From: Saccoglossus kowalevskii
Taxonomy: Eukaryota > Hemichordata > Enteropneusta > Harrimaniidae
DNA: 53,571 bases
Direction of reading: 5' to 3'
Assembly: GCF_000003605.2 (NCBI RefSeq)
Contig: NW_003137900.1
Coordinates: forward strand, 1-53,571
The stretch's first letter is position 1; each line of letters starts with the position of its first letter. This document shows, one piece after another, positions 36,705 through 48,040 of the stretch. Both the position numbers and the translations under genes were made by a program. The notes beneath the pieces are model-generated. The model did not search any database. It was not told where the DNA came from and worked only from the letters and a program-made list of their open reading frames with translations.

Positions 36705-37112
36705 GTATGCATGTCAGTAACCCAGCAGTCCAGGTGTTGTATGCATGTCAGTAACCCAGCAGTCCAGGTGTTGTATGCATGTCAATAACCCAGCAGTCCA
36801 GGTGTTGTATGCATGTCAATAACCCAGCAGTCCAGGTGTTGTATGCATGTCAATAACCCAGCAGTCCAGGTGTTGTATGCATGTCAATAACCCAGCAGTC
36901 CAGGTGCTGTATGCATGTCAGTAACCCAGCAGTCCAGGTGTTGTATGCAGGTCTATATCCCAGCAGTCCAGGTGTTGTATGCATGTCAATAACCCAGCAG
37001 TCCAGGTGTTGTATGCATGTCAATAACCCAGCAGTCCAGGTGTTGTATGCATGTCAATAACCCAGCAGTCCAGGTGTTGTATGCATGTCAGTAACCCAGC
37101 AGTCCAGGTGTT
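36705..37112 (+). repeat. Variant block C, copy 2
   Basis: CAGTAAC units at 36705, 36739, 36909 and 37079, and the rare GCAGGTCTATATCC unit at 36943, all lie exactly 33,316 bp after their partners in copy 1. This copy follows block B copy 3 within 300 bp, whereas copy 1 has no B block upstream. Confidence 0.88.
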
Positions 37113-37384
37113 GTATGCATGTCAATAACCCAGCAGTCCAGGTGTTGTATGCATGTCAATAACCCAGCAGTCCAGGTGTTGTATGCATGTCAATAACCCA
37201 GCAGTCCAGGTGTTGTATGCATGTCAATAACCCAGCAGTCCAGGTGTTGTATGCATGTCAATAACCCAGCAGTCCAGGTGTTGTATGCATGTCAATAACC
37301 CAGCAGTCCAGGTGTTGTATGCATGTCAATAACCCAGCAGTCCAGGTGTTGTATGCATGTCAATAACCCAGCAGTCCAGGTGTT

Positions 37385-37622
37385 GTATGCATGTCTATAT
37401 CCCAGCAGTCCAGGTGTTGTATGCATGTCAATAACCCAGCAGTCCAGGTGTTGTATGCATGTCAATAACCCAGCAGTCCAGGTGTTGTATGCATGTCTAT
37501 ATCCCAGCAGTCCAGGTGTTGTATGCATGTCAATAACCCAGCAGTCCAGGTGTTGTATGCATGTCAATAACCCAGCAGTCCAGGTGTTGTATGCATGTCT
37601 ATATCCCAGCAGTCAAGATGTT
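37385..37622 (+). repeat. CTATATCC triplet at 102-bp spacing
   Basis: CTATATCC units at 37385, 37487 and 37589. The last also has C27A and G30A (AGTCAAGATG). The spacing opens frames of 127 codons (plus) and 91 codons (minus). Together with 4239-4544 it extends the relationship between the two C block regions. Confidence 0.82.
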
Positions 37623-38948
37623 GTATGCATGTCAATACCCCAGCAGTCCAGGTGTTGTATGCATGTCAATAACCCAGCAGTCCAGGTGTTGTATGCATGT
37701 CAATAACCCAGCAGTCCAGGTGTTGTATGCATGTCAATAACCCAGCAGTCCAGGTGTTGTATGCATGTCAATAACCCAGCGGTCCAGGTGTTGTATGCAT
37801 GTCAGTAACCCAGCAGTCCAGGTGTTGTATGCATGTCAATAACCCAGCAGTCCAGGTGTTGTATGCATGTCAGTAACCCAGCAGTCCATGTGTTGTATGC
37901 ATGTCAATAACCCAGCAGTCCAGGTGTTGTATGCATGTCAATAACCCAGCAGTCCAGGTGTTGTATGCATGTCAATAACCCAGCAGTCCAGGTGCTGTAT
38001 GCATGTCAATAACCCAGCAGTCCAGGTGTTGTATGCATGTCAATAACCCAGCAGTCCAGGTGCTGTATGCATGTCAATAACCCAGCAGTCCAGGTGCTGT
38101 ATGCATGTCAATAACCCAGCAGTCCAGGTGTTGTATGCATGTCAATAACCCAGCAGTCCAGGTGTTGTATGCATGTCAGTAACCCAGCAGTCCAGGTGTT
38201 GTATGCATGTCAATAACCCAGCAGTCCAGGTGTTGTATGCATGTCAATAACCCAGCAGTCCAGGTGTTGTATGCATGTCAATAACCCAGCAGTCCAGGTG
38301 CTGTATGCATGTCAGTAACCCAGCAGTCCAGGTGTTGTATGCATGTCTATATCCCAGCAGTCCAGGTGTTGTATGCATGTCAATAACCCAGCAGTCCAGG
38401 TGTTGTATGCATGTCAATAACCCAGCAGTCCAGGTGTTGTATGCATGTCAGTAACCCAGCAGTCCAGGTGTTGTATGCATGTCAATAACCCAGCAGTCCA
38501 GGTGTTGTATGCATGTCAATAACCCAGCAGTCCAGGTGTTGTATGCATGTCAATAACACAGCAGTCCAGGTGTTGTATGCATGTCAATAACCCAGCAGTC
38601 CAGGCGTTGTATGCATGTCAATAACCCAGCAGTCCAGGTGTTGTATGCATGTCAATAACCCAGCAGTCCAGGTGCTGTATGCATGTCAATAACCCAGCAG
38701 TCCAGGTGTTGTATGCATGTCAATAACCCAGCAGTCCAGGTGTTGTATGCATGTCAATAACCCAGCAGTCCAGGTGTTGTATGCATGTCAATAACCCAGC
38801 AGTCCAGGTGTTGTATGCATGTCAATAACCCAGCAGTCCAGGTGTTGTATGCATGTCAATAACCCAGCACTCCAGGTGTTGTATGCATGTCAATAACCCA
38901 GCAGTCCAGGTGTTGTATGCATGTCAATAACCCAGCATTCCAGGTGTT

Positions 38949-39798
38949 GTATGCATGTCAATAACCCAGCAGTCCAGGTGTTGTATGCATGTCAATAACC
39001 CAGCAGTCCAGGTGTTGTATGCATGTCAATAACCCAGCAGTCCAGGTGTTGTATGCATGTCAATAACCCAGCAGTCCAGGTGTTGTATGCATGTCAATAA
39101 CCCAGCAGTCCAGGTGTTGTATGCATGTCAATAACCCAGCAGTCCAGGTGTTGTATGCATGTCAATAACCCAGCAGTCCAGGTGTTGTATGCATGTCAAT
39201 AACCCAGCAGTCCAGGTGTTGTATGCATGTCAATAACCCAGCAGTCCAGGTGTTGTATGCATGTCAATAACCCAGCAGTCCAGGTGTTGTATGCATGTCA
39301 ATAACCCAGCAGTCCAGGTGTTGTATGCATGTCAATAACCCAGCAGTCCAGGTGTTGTATGCATGTCAATAACCCAGCAGTCCAGGTGTTGTATGCATGT
39401 CAATAACCCAGCAGTCCAGGTGTTGTATGCATGTCAATAACCCAGCAGTCCAGGTGTTGTATGCATGTCAATAACCCAGCAGTCCAGGTGTTGTATGCAT
39501 GTCAATAACCCAGCAGTCCAGGTGTTGTATGCATGTCAATAACCCAGCAGTCCAGGTGTTGTATGCATGTCAATAACCCAGCAGTCCAGGTGTTGTATGC
39601 ATGTCAATAACCCAGCAGTCCAGGTGTTGTATGCATGTCAATAACCCAGCAGTCCAGGTGTTGTATGCATGTCAATAACCCAGCAGTCCAGGTGTTGTAT
39701 GCATGTCAATAACCCAGCAGTCCAGGTGTTGTATGCATGTCAATAACCCAGCAGTCCAGGTGTTGTATGCATGTCAATAACCCAGCAGTCCAGGTGTT
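38949..39798 (+). repeat. Perfect run of 25 consensus units
   Basis: 850 bp without change, from just after a GCATTCC unit to a 5-bp microduplication. Confidence 0.85.
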
Positions 39799-39803
39799 GT
39801 GCT
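39799..39803 (+). repeat. 5-bp microduplication GTGCT
   Basis: The unit junction reads GGTGTTGTGCTGTATGC, a repeat of the GTG(T/C)T unit end. The same type of insertion at the same unit position occurs at 44058, 125 units further on, there with T33. Confidence 0.85.
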
Positions 39804-40177
39804 GTATGCATGTCAATAACCCAGCAGTCCAGGTGTTGTTTGCATGTCAATAACCCAGCAGTCCAGGTGTTGTATGCATGTCAATAACCCAGCAGTCCAG
39901 GTGTTGTATGCATGTCAATAACCCAGCAGTCCAGGTGTTGTATGCATGTCAATAACCCAGCAGTCCAGGTGTTGTATGCATGTCAATAACCCAGCAGTCC
40001 AGGTGTTGTATGCATGTCAATAACCCAGCAGTCCAGGTGTTGTATGCATGTCAATAACCCAGCAGTCCAGGTGTTGTATGCATGTCAATAACCCAGCAGT
40101 CCAGGTGTTGTATGCATGTCAATAACCCAGCAGTCCAGGTGTTGTATGCATGTCAATAACCCAGCAGTCCAGGTGTT

Positions 40178-40313
40178 GTATGCATGTCAATAATCCAGCA
40201 GTCCAGGTGCTGTATGCATGTCAATAACCCAGCTGTCTAGGTGCTGTATGCATGTCAATAACCCAGCAGTCCAGGTGTTGTATGCATGTCTATATCCCAG
40301 CAGTCCAGGTGTT
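40178..40313 (+). repeat. Short block A derivative (4 units)
   Basis: C17T+T33C, GCTGTCTAGG+T33C, consensus, CTATATCC. The same four units recur at 50690-50825. Compared with the full block A, one C17T/GCTGTCTAGG pair is missing and the CTATATCC unit lacks G9T. Confidence 0.85.
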
Positions 40314-40551
40314 GTATGCATGTCAATAACCCAGCAGTCCAGGTGTTGTATGCATGTCAATAACCCAGCAGTCCAGGTGTTGTATGCATGTCAATAACCC
40401 AGCAGTCCAGGTGTTGTATGCATGTCAATAACCCAGCAGTCCAGGTGTTGTATGCATGTCAATAACCCAGCAGTCCAGGTGTTGTATGCATGTCAATAAC
40501 CCAGCAGTCCAGGTGTTGTATGCATGTCAATAACCCAGCAGTCCAGGTGTT

Positions 40552-40589
40552 GTATGCATGCATGTCAATAACCCAGCAGTCCAGGTGTT
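40552..40589 (+). repeat. 38-bp unit with GCAT duplicated
   Basis: Reads GTATGCATGCATGTCAAT, a 4-bp gain at the ATGCAT palindrome and the mirror image of the 4-bp loss at 15487. Confidence 0.9.
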
Positions 40590-41099
40590 GTATGCATGTC
40601 AATAACCCAGCAGTCCAGGTGCTGTATGCATGTCAATAACCCAGTAGTCCAGGTGCTGTATGCATGTCAATAACCCAGCAGTCCAGGTGTTGTATGCATG
40701 TCAATAACCCAGCAGTCCAGGTGCTGTATGCATGTCAATAACCCAGCAGTCTAGGTGTTGTATGCATGTCAATAACCCAGCAGTCCAGGTGTTGCATACA
40801 TGTCAATAACCCAGCAGTCCAGGTGTTGTATGCATGTCAATAACCCAGCAGTCCAGGTGTTGTATGCATGTCAATAACCCAGCAGTCAAGGTGTTGTATG
40901 CATGTCAATAACCCAGCAGTCCAGGTGTTGTATGCATGTCAATAACCCAGCAGTCCAGGTGTTGTATGCATGTCAATAACCCAGCAGTCCAGGTGTTGTA
41001 TGCATGTCAATAACCCAGCAGTCCAGGTGTTGTATGCATGTCAATAACCCAGCAGTCCAGGTGTTGTATGCATGTCAATAACCCAGCAGTCCAGGTGTT

Positions 41100-41609
41100 G
41101 TATGCATGTCAATAACCCAGCAGTCCAGGTGCTGTATGCATGTCAATAACCCAGCAGAACAGGTGCTGTATGCATGTCAATAACCCAGCAGTCCAGGTGT
41201 TGTATGCATGTCAATATCCCAGCAGTCCACGTGTTGTATGCATGTCAATAACCCAGCAGTCCAGGTGTTGTATGCATGTCAATAACCCAGCAGTCCAGGT
41301 GTTGTATGCATGTCAATAACCCAGCAGTCCAGGTGTTGTATGCATGTCAATAACCCAGCAGTCCAGGTGCTGAATGCATGTCAATAACCCAGCAGAACAG
41401 GTGCTGTATGCATGTCAATAACCCAGCAGTCCAGGTGCTGTATGCATGTCAATAACCCAGCAGTCCAGGTGTTGTATGCATGTCAATAACCCAGCAGTCC
41501 AGGTGGTGTATGCATGTCAATAACCCAGCAGTCCAGGTGTTGTATGCATGTCAATAACCCAGCAGTCCAGGTGCTGTATGCATGTCAATAACCCAGCAGT
41601 CCAGGTGTT
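41100..41609 (+). repeat. Variant block H, copy 1 (15 units)
   Basis: Contains two AGAAC units (T25A+C26A; 41134, 41372), a CAATATCCC unit with CACGTG (41202), a unit starting GAATG (41372) and one ending GTGGT (41474). All 15 units match 48041-48550 with no difference I can see, at a constant 6,941 bp (204 units plus one 5-bp insertion between). Confidence 0.93.
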
Positions 41610-42085
41610 GTTTGCATGTCAATAACCCAGCAGTCCAGGTGTTGTATGCATGTCAATAACCCAGCAGTCCAGGTGTTGTATGCATGTCAATAACCCAGCA
41701 GTCCAGGTGTTGTATGCATGTCAATAACCCAGCAGTCCAGGTGTTGTATGCATGTCAATAACCCAGCAGTCCAGGTGTTGTATGCATGTCAATAACCCAG
41801 CAGTCCAGGTGTTGTATGCATGTCAATAACCCAGCAGTCCAGGTGTTGTATGCATGTCAATAACCCAGCAGTCCAGGTGTTGTATGCATGTCAATAACCC
41901 AGCAGTCCAGGTGTTGTATGCATGTCAATAACCCAGCAGTCCAGGTGTTGTATGCATGTCAATAACCCAGCAGTCCAGGTGCTGTATGCATGTCAATAAC
42001 CCAGCAGTCCAGGTGTTGTATGCATGACAATAACCCAGCAGTCCAGGTGCTGTATGCATGTCAATAACCCAGCAGTCCAGGTGTT

Positions 42086-42255
42086 GCATGCATGTCAATA
42101 ACCCAGCAGTCCAGGTGTTGTATGCATGTCAATAACCCAGCAGTCCAGATGTTGTATGCATGTCAATATCCCAGCAGTCCAGGTGTTGTATGCATTTCAA
42201 TAACCCAGCAGTCCAGGTGCTGTATGCATGTCAATAACCCAGCTGTCTAGGTGCT
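42086..42255 (+). repeat. Variant block B, copy 4
   Basis: Same five-unit order as the other B copies, all of normal length. The offset from copy 3 is 171 units plus 12 bp, fully explained by five known insertions. Confidence 0.9.
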
Positions 42256-43037
42256 GTATGCATGTCAATAACCCAGCAGTCCAGGTGCTGTATGCATGTC
42301 AATAACCCAGCAGTCCAGGTGTTGTATGCATGTCAATAACCCAGCAGTCCAGGTGTTGTATGCATGTCAATAACCCAGCAGTCCAGGTGTTGTATGCATG
42401 TCAATAACCCAGCAGTCCAGGTGTTGTATGCATGTCAATAACCCAGCAGTCCAGGTGTTGTATGCATGTCAATAACCCAGCAGTCCAGGTGTTGTATGCA
42501 TGTCAATAACCCAGCAGTCCAGGTGTTGTATGCATGTCAATAACCCAGCAGTCCAGGTGGTGTATGCATGTCAATAACCCAGCAGTCCAGGTGTCGTATG
42601 CATGTCAATAACCCAGCAGTCCAGGTGTTGTATGCATGTCAATAACCCAGCAGTCCAGGTGCTGTATGCATGTCAATAACCCAGCAGTCCAGGTGTTGTA
42701 TGCATGTCAATAACCCAGCAGTCCAGGTGTTGTATGCATGTCAATAACCCAGCAGTCCAGGTGTTGTATGCATGTCAATAACCCAGCAGTCCAGGTGTTG
42801 TATGCATGTCAATAACCCAGCAGTCCAGGTGTTGTATGCATGTCAATAACCCAGCAGTCCAGGTGCTGTATGCATGTCAATAACCCAGCAGTCCAGGTGT
42901 TGTTTGCATGTCAATAACCCAGCAGTCCAGGTGTTGTATGCATGTCAATAACCCAGCAGTCCAGGTGTTGTATGCATGTCAATAACCCAGCAGTCCAGGT
43001 GTTCTATGCATGTCAATAACCCAGCAGTCCAGGTGTT

Positions 43038-44057
43038 GTATGCATGTCAATAACCCAGCAGTCCAGGTGTTGTATGCATGTCAATAACCCAGCAGTCCAG
43101 GTGTTGTATGCATGTCAATAACCCAGCAGTCCAGGTGTTGTATGCATGTCAATAACCCAGCAGTCCAGGTGTTGTATGCATGTCAATAACCCAGCAGTCC
43201 AGGTGTTGTATGCATGTCAATAACCCAGCAGTCCAGGTGTTGTATGCATGTCAATAACCCAGCAGTCCAGGTGTTGTATGCATGTCAATAACCCAGCAGT
43301 CCAGGTGTTGTATGCATGTCAATAACCCAGCAGTCCAGGTGTTGTATGCATGTCAATAACCCAGCAGTCCAGGTGTTGTATGCATGTCAATAACCCAGCA
43401 GTCCAGGTGTTGTATGCATGTCAATAACCCAGCAGTCCAGGTGTTGTATGCATGTCAATAACCCAGCAGTCCAGGTGTTGTATGCATGTCAATAGCCCAG
43501 CAGTCCAGGTGTTGTATGCATGTCAATAACCCAGCAGTCCAGGTGTTGTATGCATGTCAATAACCCAGCAGTCCAGGTGTTGTATGCATGTCAATATCCC
43601 AGCAGTCCAGGTGTTGTATGCATGTCAATAACCCAGCAGTCCAGGTGTTGTATGCATGTCAATAACCCAGCAGTCCAGGTGTTGTATGCATGTCAATAAC
43701 CCAGCAGTCCAGGTGTTGTATGCATGTCAATAACCCAGCAGTCCAGGTGTTGTATGCATGTCAATAACCCAGCAGTCCAGGTGTTGTATGCATGTCAATA
43801 ACCCAGCAGTCCAGGTGTTGTATGCATGTCAATAACCCAGCAGTCCAGGTGTTGTATGCATGTCAATAACCCAGCAGTCCAGGTGTTGTATGCATGTCAA
43901 TAACCCAGCAGTCCAGGTGTTGTATGCATGTCAATAACCCAGCAGTCCAGGTGTTGTATGCATGTCAATAACCCAGCAGTCCAGGTGTTGTATGCATGTC
44001 AATAACCCAGCAGTCCAGGTGTTGTATGCATGTCAATAACCCAGCAGTCCAGGTGTT
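43038..44057 (+). repeat. Two perfect 13-unit runs split by two variant units
   Basis: 43038-43479 and 43616-44057 are each 442 bp of perfect units. Between them lie a CAATAGCCC unit (43480) and a CAATATCCC unit (43582), three units apart. The left bound is a unit beginning CTATG (G1C). Confidence 0.8.
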
Positions 44058-44062
44058 GTGTT
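44058..44062 (+). repeat. 5-bp microduplication GTGTT
   Basis: The junction reads GGTGTTGTGTTGTATGC, duplicating the last five bases of the unit. Compare 39799. Confidence 0.87.
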
Positions 44063-44640
44063 GTATGCATGTCAATAACCCAGCAGTCCAGGTGTTGTAT
44101 GCATGTCAATAACCCAGCAGTCCAGGTGTTGTATGCATGTCAATAACCCAGCAGTCCAGGTGTTGTATGCATGTCAATAACCCAGCAGTCCAGGTGTTGT
44201 ATGCATGTCAATAACCCAGCAGTCCAGGTGTTGTATGCATGTCAATAACCCAGCAGTCCAGGTGTTGTATGCATGTCAATAACCCAGCAGTCCAGGTGTT
44301 GTATGCATGTCAATAACCCAGCAGTCCAGGTGTTGTATGCATGTCAATAACCCAGCAGTCCAGGTGTTGTATGCATGTCAATAACCCAGCAGTCCAGGTG
44401 TTGTATGCATGTCAATAACCCAGCAGTCCAGGTGTTGTATGCATGTCAATAACCCAGCAGTCCAGGTGTTGTATGCATGTCAATAACCCAGCAGTCCAGG
44501 TGTTGTATGCATGTCAATAACCCAGCAGTCCAGGTGTTGTATGCATGTCAATAACCCAGCAGTCCAGGTGTTGTATGCATGTCAATAACCCAGCAGTCCA
44601 GGTGTTGTATGCATGTCAATAACCCAGCAGTCCAGGTGTT
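44063..44640 (+). repeat. Perfect run of 17 consensus units
   Basis: 578 bp of identical units, ending at a C17T unit at 44641. Same length as the perfect runs at 27490 and 28170. Confidence 0.82.
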
Positions 44641-45388
44641 GTATGCATGTCAATAATCCAGCAGTCCAGGTGTTGTATGCATGTCAATAACCCAGCAGTC
44701 CAGGTGTTGTATGCATGTCAATAACCCAGCAGTCCAGGTGTTGTATGCATGTCAATAACCCAGCAGTCCAGGTGTTGTATGCATGTCAGTAACCCAGCAG
44801 TCCAGGTGTTGTATGCATGTCAATAACGCAGCACTCCAGGTGTTGTATGCATGTCAATAACCCAGCAGTCCAGGTGTTGTATGCATGTCAATAACCCAGC
44901 AGTCCAGGTGTTGTATGCATGTCAATAACCCAGCAGTCCAGGTGTTGTATGCATGTCAATAACCCAGCAGTCCAGGTGTTGTATGCATGTCAATAACCCA
45001 GCAGTCCAGGTGTTGTATGCATGTCAATAACCCAGCAGTCCAGGTGTTGTATGCATGTCAATAACCCAGCAGTCCAGGTGTTGTATGCATGTCAATAACC
45101 CAGCAGTCCAGGTGTCGTATGCATGTCAATAACCCAGCAGTCCAGGTGTTGTATGCATGTCAATAACCCAGCAGTCCAGGTGTTGTATGCATGTCAATAA
45201 CCCAGCAGTCCAGGTGTTGTATGCATGTCAATAACCCAGCAGTCCAGGTGTTGTATGCATGTCAATAACCCAGCAGTCCAGGTGTTGTATGCATGTCAAT
45301 AACCCAGCAGTCCAGGTGTTGTATGCATGTCAATAGCCCAGCAGTCCAGGTGTTGTATGCATGTCAATAACCCAGCAGTCCAGGTGTT

Positions 45389-45762
45389 GTATGCATGTCA
45401 ATAATCCAGCAGTCCAGGTGCTGTATGCATGTCAATAACCCAGCTGTCTAGGTGCTGTATGCATGTCAATAATCCAGCAGTCCAGGTGCTGTATGCATGT
45501 CAATAACCCAGCTGTCTAGGTGCTGTATGCATGTCAATAACCCAGCAGTCTAGGTGTTGTATGCATTTCTATATCCCAGCAGTCCAGGTGTTGTATGCAT
45601 GTCAATAACCCAGCAGTCCAGGTGCTGTATGCATGTCAATAACCCAGCAGTCCAGGTGTTGTTTGCATGTCAATAACCCAGCAGTCCAGGTGTTGTATGC
45701 ATGTCAATAACCCAGCAGTCCAGGTGTTGTATGCATGTCAATAATCCAGCAGTCCAGGTGTT
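45389..45762 (+). repeat. Variant block A, copy 3 (11 units)
   Basis: Unit order identical to copy 2, 19,094 bp away (561 units plus 20 bp of indels). The eighth-unit junction reads GTTTGCATG rather than GTTTGTATGTCATG, so this copy is either ancestral or repaired at that unit. Confidence 0.92.
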
Positions 45763-45966
45763 GTATGCATGTCAATAACCCAGCAGTCCAGGTGTTGTAT
45801 GCATGTCAATAACCCAGCAGTCCAGGTGTTGTATGCATGTCAATAACCCAGCAGTCCAGGTGTTGTATACATGTCAATAACCCAGCAGTCCAGGTGTTGT
45901 ATGCATGTCAATAACCCAGCAGTCCAGGTGTTGTATGCATGTCAATAACCCAGCAGTCCAGGTGTT

Positions 45967-46170
45967 GTATGCATGTCAATAATCCAGCAGTCCAGGTGCT
46001 GTATGCATGTCAATAACCCAGCTGTCTAGGTGCTGTATGCATGTCAATAATCCAGCAGTCCAGGTGCTGTATGCATGTCAATAACCCAGCAGTCCAGGTG
46101 TTGTATGCATGTCAATAATCCAGCAGTCCAGGTGCTGTATGCATGTCAATAACCCAGCTGTCTAGGTGCT
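45967..46170 (+). repeat. Rearranged block A derivative (6 units)
   Basis: C17T+T33C, GCTGTCTAGG, C17T+T33C, consensus, C17T+T33C, GCTGTCTAGG. It sits about 200 bp after copy 3 and looks like a local re-duplication of its opening pairs. Confidence 0.83.
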
Positions 46171-46408
46171 GTATGCATGTCAATAACCCAGCAGTCCAGG
46201 TGTTGTATGCATGTCAATAACCCAGCAGTCCAGGTGTTGTATGCATGTCAATAACCCAGCAGTCCAGGTGTTGTATGCATGTCAATAACCCAGCAGTCCA
46301 GGTGTTGTATGCATGTCAATAACCCAGCAGTCCAGGTGTTGTATGCATGTCAATAACCCAGCAGTCCAGGTGTTGTATGCATGTCAATAACCCAGCAGTC
46401 CAGGTGTT

Positions 46409-46476
46409 GTATGCATGTCAATAACCCAGCAGTGCAGGTGTTGTATGCATGTCAATAACCCAGCAGTGCAGGTGTT
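46409..46476 (+). repeat. AGTGCAGG unit pair
   Basis: Two adjacent units share C26G. It is otherwise seen only singly near 50340. Likely a single-unit duplication. Confidence 0.75.
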
Positions 46477-46986
46477 GTATGCATGTCAATAACCCAGCAG
46501 TCCAGATGTTGTATGCATGTCAATAACCCAGCAGTCCAGGTGTTGTATGCATGTCAATAACCCAGCAGTCCAGGTGTTGTATGCATGTCAATAACCCAGC
46601 AGTCCAGGTGTTGTATGCATGTCAATAACCCAGCAGTCCAGGTGTTGTATGCATGTCAATAACCCAGCAGTCCAGGTGTTGTATGCATGTCAATAACCCA
46701 GCAGTCCAGGTGTTGTATGCATGTCAATAACCCAGCAGTCCAGGTGTTGTATGCATGTCAATAACCCAGCAGTCCAGGTGTTGTATGCATGTCAATAACC
46801 CAGCAGTCCAGGTGTTGTATGCATGTCAATAACCCAGCAGTCCAGGTGTTGTATGCATGTCAATAACCCAGCAGTCCAGGTGTTGTATGCATGTCAATAA
46901 CCCAGCAGTCCAGGTGCTGTATGCATGTCAATAACCCAGCAGTCCAGGTATTGTATGCATGTCAATAATCCAGCAGTCCAGGTGTT

Positions 46987-47428
46987 GTATGCATGTCAAT
47001 AACCCAGCAGTCCAGGTGCTGTATGCATGTCAATAACCCAGCAGTCCAGGTGCTGTATGCATGTCAATAACCCAGCAGTTCAGGTGTTGTATGCATGTCA
47101 ATAACCCAGCAGTCCAGGTGTTGTATGCATGTCAATAACCCAGCAGTCCAGGTGTTGTATGCATGTCAATAACCCTGCAGTCCAGGTGTTGTATGCATGT
47201 CAATAACCCAGCAGTCCAGGTGTTGTATGCATGTCAATAACCCAGCAGTCCAGGTGCTGTATGCATGTCAATAACCCAGCAGTCCAGGTGCTGTATGCAT
47301 GTCAATAACCCAGCAGTCCAGGTGTTGTATGCATGTCAATAACCCAGCAGTCCAGGTGTTGTATGCATGTCAATAACCCAGCAGTCCAGGTGTTGTATGC
47401 ATGTCAATAACCCAGCAGTCCAGGTGTT
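46987..47428 (+). repeat. Variant block K, copy 1 (13 units)
   Basis: Two T33C units, AGTTCAGG (47055), CCCTGCAG (A20T, 47157), then two T33C and four T33 units. All 13 units match 51812-52253 at a constant 4,825 bp (142 units less 3 bp of indels). Confidence 0.88.
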
Positions 47429-47462
47429 GTATGCATGTCAATAACCCAGCAGTCCAGGTGCT

Positions 47463-47598
47463 GTATGCATGTCAATAACCCAGCAGTCCAGTTGTTGTAT
47501 GCATGTCAATAACCCAGCAGTCCAGGTGTTGTATGCTTGTCAATAACCCAGCAGTCCAGGTGTTGTATGCATGTCAATAACCCAGCAGTCCAGGTGCT
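47463..47598 (+). repeat. Variant block J, copy 2
   Basis: CAGTTG unit, consensus, GCTTGTC unit, T33C unit; partner of 5565-5700. It directly follows block K copy 1. A CAGTTG unit also follows K copy 2, at 52424, but without GCTTGTC. Confidence 0.8.
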
Positions 47599-47666
47599 GT
47601 ATGCATGTCAATAACCCAGCAGTCCAGGTGTTGTATGCATGTCAATAACCCAGCAGTCCAGGTGCT

Positions 47667-47734
47667 GTATGCATGTCAATAGCCCAGCAGTCCAGGTGTT
47701 GTATGCATGTCAATAGCCCAGCAGTCCAGGTGTT
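47667..47734 (+). repeat. CAATAGCCC unit pair, downstream copy
   Basis: A16G pair preceded by a T33C unit; partner of 6007-6074 at 1,225 units' distance. Confidence 0.8.
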
Positions 47735-48040
47735 GTATGCATGTCAATAACCCAGCAGTCCAGGTGTTGTATGCATGTCAATAACCCAGCAGTCCAGGTG
47801 TTGTATGCATGTCAATAACCCAGCAGTCCAGGTGTTGTATGCATGTCAATAACCCAGCAGTCCAGGTGTTGTATGCATGTCAATAACCCAGCAGTCCAGG
47901 TGTTGTATGCATGTCAATAACCCAGCAGTCCAGGTGTTGTATGCATGTCAATAACCCAGCAGTCCAGGTGTTGTATGCATGTCAATAACCCAGCAGTCCA
48001 GGTGTTGTATGCATGTCAATAACCCAGCAGTCCAGGTGTT

